Below, piece by piece: positions 63,201-64,000 of a stretch of DNA of 64,000 bases (within the stretch, counting starts at the first letter, position 1; each line of letters opens with the position of its first letter). The position numbers and the translations under genes are program-made. Origin of the DNA: Plasmodium malariae (Eukaryota > Apicomplexa > Aconoidasida > Haemosporida > Plasmodiidae); assembly GCF_900090045.1 (NCBI RefSeq), contig NC_041786.1, forward strand, positions 2,846,501 through 2,910,500. The letters run 5' to 3'. The notes below the pieces were generated by a model, which was not told the DNA's origin, did not search any database, and saw only the letters and a program-made list of their open reading frames with translations.

Positions 63201-64000
63201 ATTTTATAATTTAAAATTTTTAGGAAATATAATAGAATCAAAGAATTATTGGAACTTTGAAATTTTGAAAAACGATATAAAAATTGCATATAGAAATAAG
63301 GACGCAAGTATTTTTAAAAATCACATAAATTTTGATTTAGTACCAATAAATTATAATCATTTATTTAAGGTTTACTATACGAATGAAAACAACTATCCTT
63401 TATATTTTAATATAGAATTAGATAAAAAAATAAAAAATATCATTGATATTAAGCCTTTAAATGGTTCAATTTCGCCTAATAGTTCTTCTTTGTTCTATCT
63501 TCAAATTGATGTAAAGGAACCTATCAATTTAATGAAAAAACAAATACCTTGTAAATTTTCTTTATATCCTTTTAATAAAAAAATTACAAAAATAAAAAGT
63601 GAGGATGGTGTGTTTGACGATTCTATATATGTAAGTTTATCATCGGAAGAAATAAAAGTTGCTTATACCAAAAAAAAAATTATTTTTAAAAATATCCCTT
63701 TCTTTAACTATTCCCAAAACGATGTATTGTTAGAAAATCTGTCAAATGTAAAATTATTTGCTGAATTGTGTATTGTACCTGTAGGTGACTCAGATGATAT
63801 AACATCTGTTTATTCATTTTATCCTTTTAAGGAAAAAAATATAATTTCATTGTTGAAAAAGTTCGATGAGAATTCCTTATTAAAAGAAACTACAATGAGT
63901 GAACAAAATCACATTGATTGTTTGCCGCCTGTTAATAAAAAAGTGGAAAAGGTAAAAAATGAATTAGATGTAAATGATATAGTGAAGCAAAATAATAAAA
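46406..64000 (+). CDS. Giant MSP/ASH-repeat protein, HYDIN-like; 3' end beyond window
   Basis: Predicted axonemal (central-pair) protein; in Plasmodium only male gametes build a flagellum. Ten exons in phase: 46406-46704, 46964-47054, 47136-47165, 47347-47406, 47616-47837, 48060-48128, 48299-48487, 48728-50551, 50859-52836, 53270 to beyond 64000. This gives over 5160 residues so far. Repeated immunoglobulin-like MSP/ASH units recur (VIPNIVTFTTYDPFKKYE, ITIKNIGKYENKFQLTLNPP, IPIKAQGIGSPILITESCID). INGVVFFF then NINIIYLNPIESYEEFF (about 2475-2515) resembles the nucleotide-kinase-like insert of HYDIN, which favours HYDIN over other MSP proteins. A Lys/Glu-rich insert with EKDEGQKDE repeats spans about 3070-3450. 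Ends of exons 6 and 7 have in-phase alternatives (48487 or 48457 for exon 7). The ORF is open at base 64000. Confidence 0.75.
48183..48236. repeat. (TA)n microsatellite, about 27 dinucleotides
   Basis: Perfect TA run inside a predicted intron of the HYDIN-like gene. Confidence 0.95.
57995..58205 (+). repeat. Coding Lys/Glu/Asp repeat in the HYDIN-like protein
   Basis: Units GETEKDEGQKDE and IEKDETEKDEGQKDE in tandem (roughly 30-45-bp periods), in frame, inside a charged insert of about 380 residues (57715-58860). Long minus-strand Phe/Ser/Leu frames here are complements of it. Confidence 0.88.

Noticed and set aside
1..64000. CRISPR array
   Set aside because: The tandem arrays have no spacers between units and this is a eukaryotic chromosome.
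1..64000. tRNA or rRNA genes
   Set aside because: No GC-rich cloverleaf-like block or rRNA-like segment noticed on reading; a tRNAscan/Infernal run would be needed to exclude one formally.

Overview
The window is a nuclear chromosome fragment from a malaria parasite (genus Plasmodium). The evidence is extreme AT content, long poly(A)/poly(T) tracts, low-complexity Asn/Ser/Lys/Glu inserts inside otherwise conserved proteins, short AT-rich introns with GT(A/T)..(T/C)AG borders, and several genes recognisable as apicomplexan (LAMMER kinase CLK1, class I aldolase, the GCN2-like eIF2-alpha kinase eIK1). The gene order CLK1, mS29, DEAD-box helicase, HisRS, aldolase, eIK1, LPAAT matches what I recall of P. 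falciparum chromosome 14. That is recollection, not a search, and the species cannot be fixed from the sequence alone.

Layout. 1-10 kb: a 5'-truncated CLK1/LAMMER kinase (+), then on the minus strand a mitoribosomal mS29/DAP3 GTPase with a minisatellite in its intron, and a Mak5/DDX24-type helicase. 10-12.6 kb: a repeat-rich spacer with a five-copy degenerate ~125 bp tandem repeat and a possible tiny spliced gene. 12.6-16 kb: histidyl-tRNA synthetase with a large N-terminal extension. 16-20 kb: small uncertain genes, a PHD-like 2-oxoglutarate oxygenase lacking its distal iron ligand, and an unknown minus-strand gene. 22-24.4 kb: fructose-bisphosphate aldolase, whose first coding exon is probably just ATG. 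26-28.8 kb: three small multi-exon genes visible mainly by joining exons (a Tim17/TMEM135-like membrane protein, a coiled-coil protein, and an incomplete plus-strand gene). 30.7-36.1 kb: eIK1. 37.9-39.8 kb: an ataxin-10-like protein whose conserved C-terminus lies in two tiny 3' exons. 41-43 kb: 1-acyl-glycerol-3-phosphate acyltransferase. 44.6-45.7 kb: an EF-hand protein. 46.4-64 kb: a giant MSP/ASH-repeat protein resembling the axonemal protein HYDIN, running off the right edge.

The genes form no operon. They cover core biology: translation and its control (HisRS; eIK1, which carries a HisRS-like domain; Mak5 in ribosome assembly; mS29 in mitochondrial translation), glycolysis (aldolase), phosphatidic acid synthesis (LPAAT), splicing-factor phosphorylation (CLK1) and male-gamete flagellum construction (HYDIN-like). 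Many apparent open-frame starts are TTG or GTG codons. I moved starts to the true ATG and reconstructed splice joins by reading-frame continuity, protein-family continuity and border consensus. None of these joins is supported by transcript data here.
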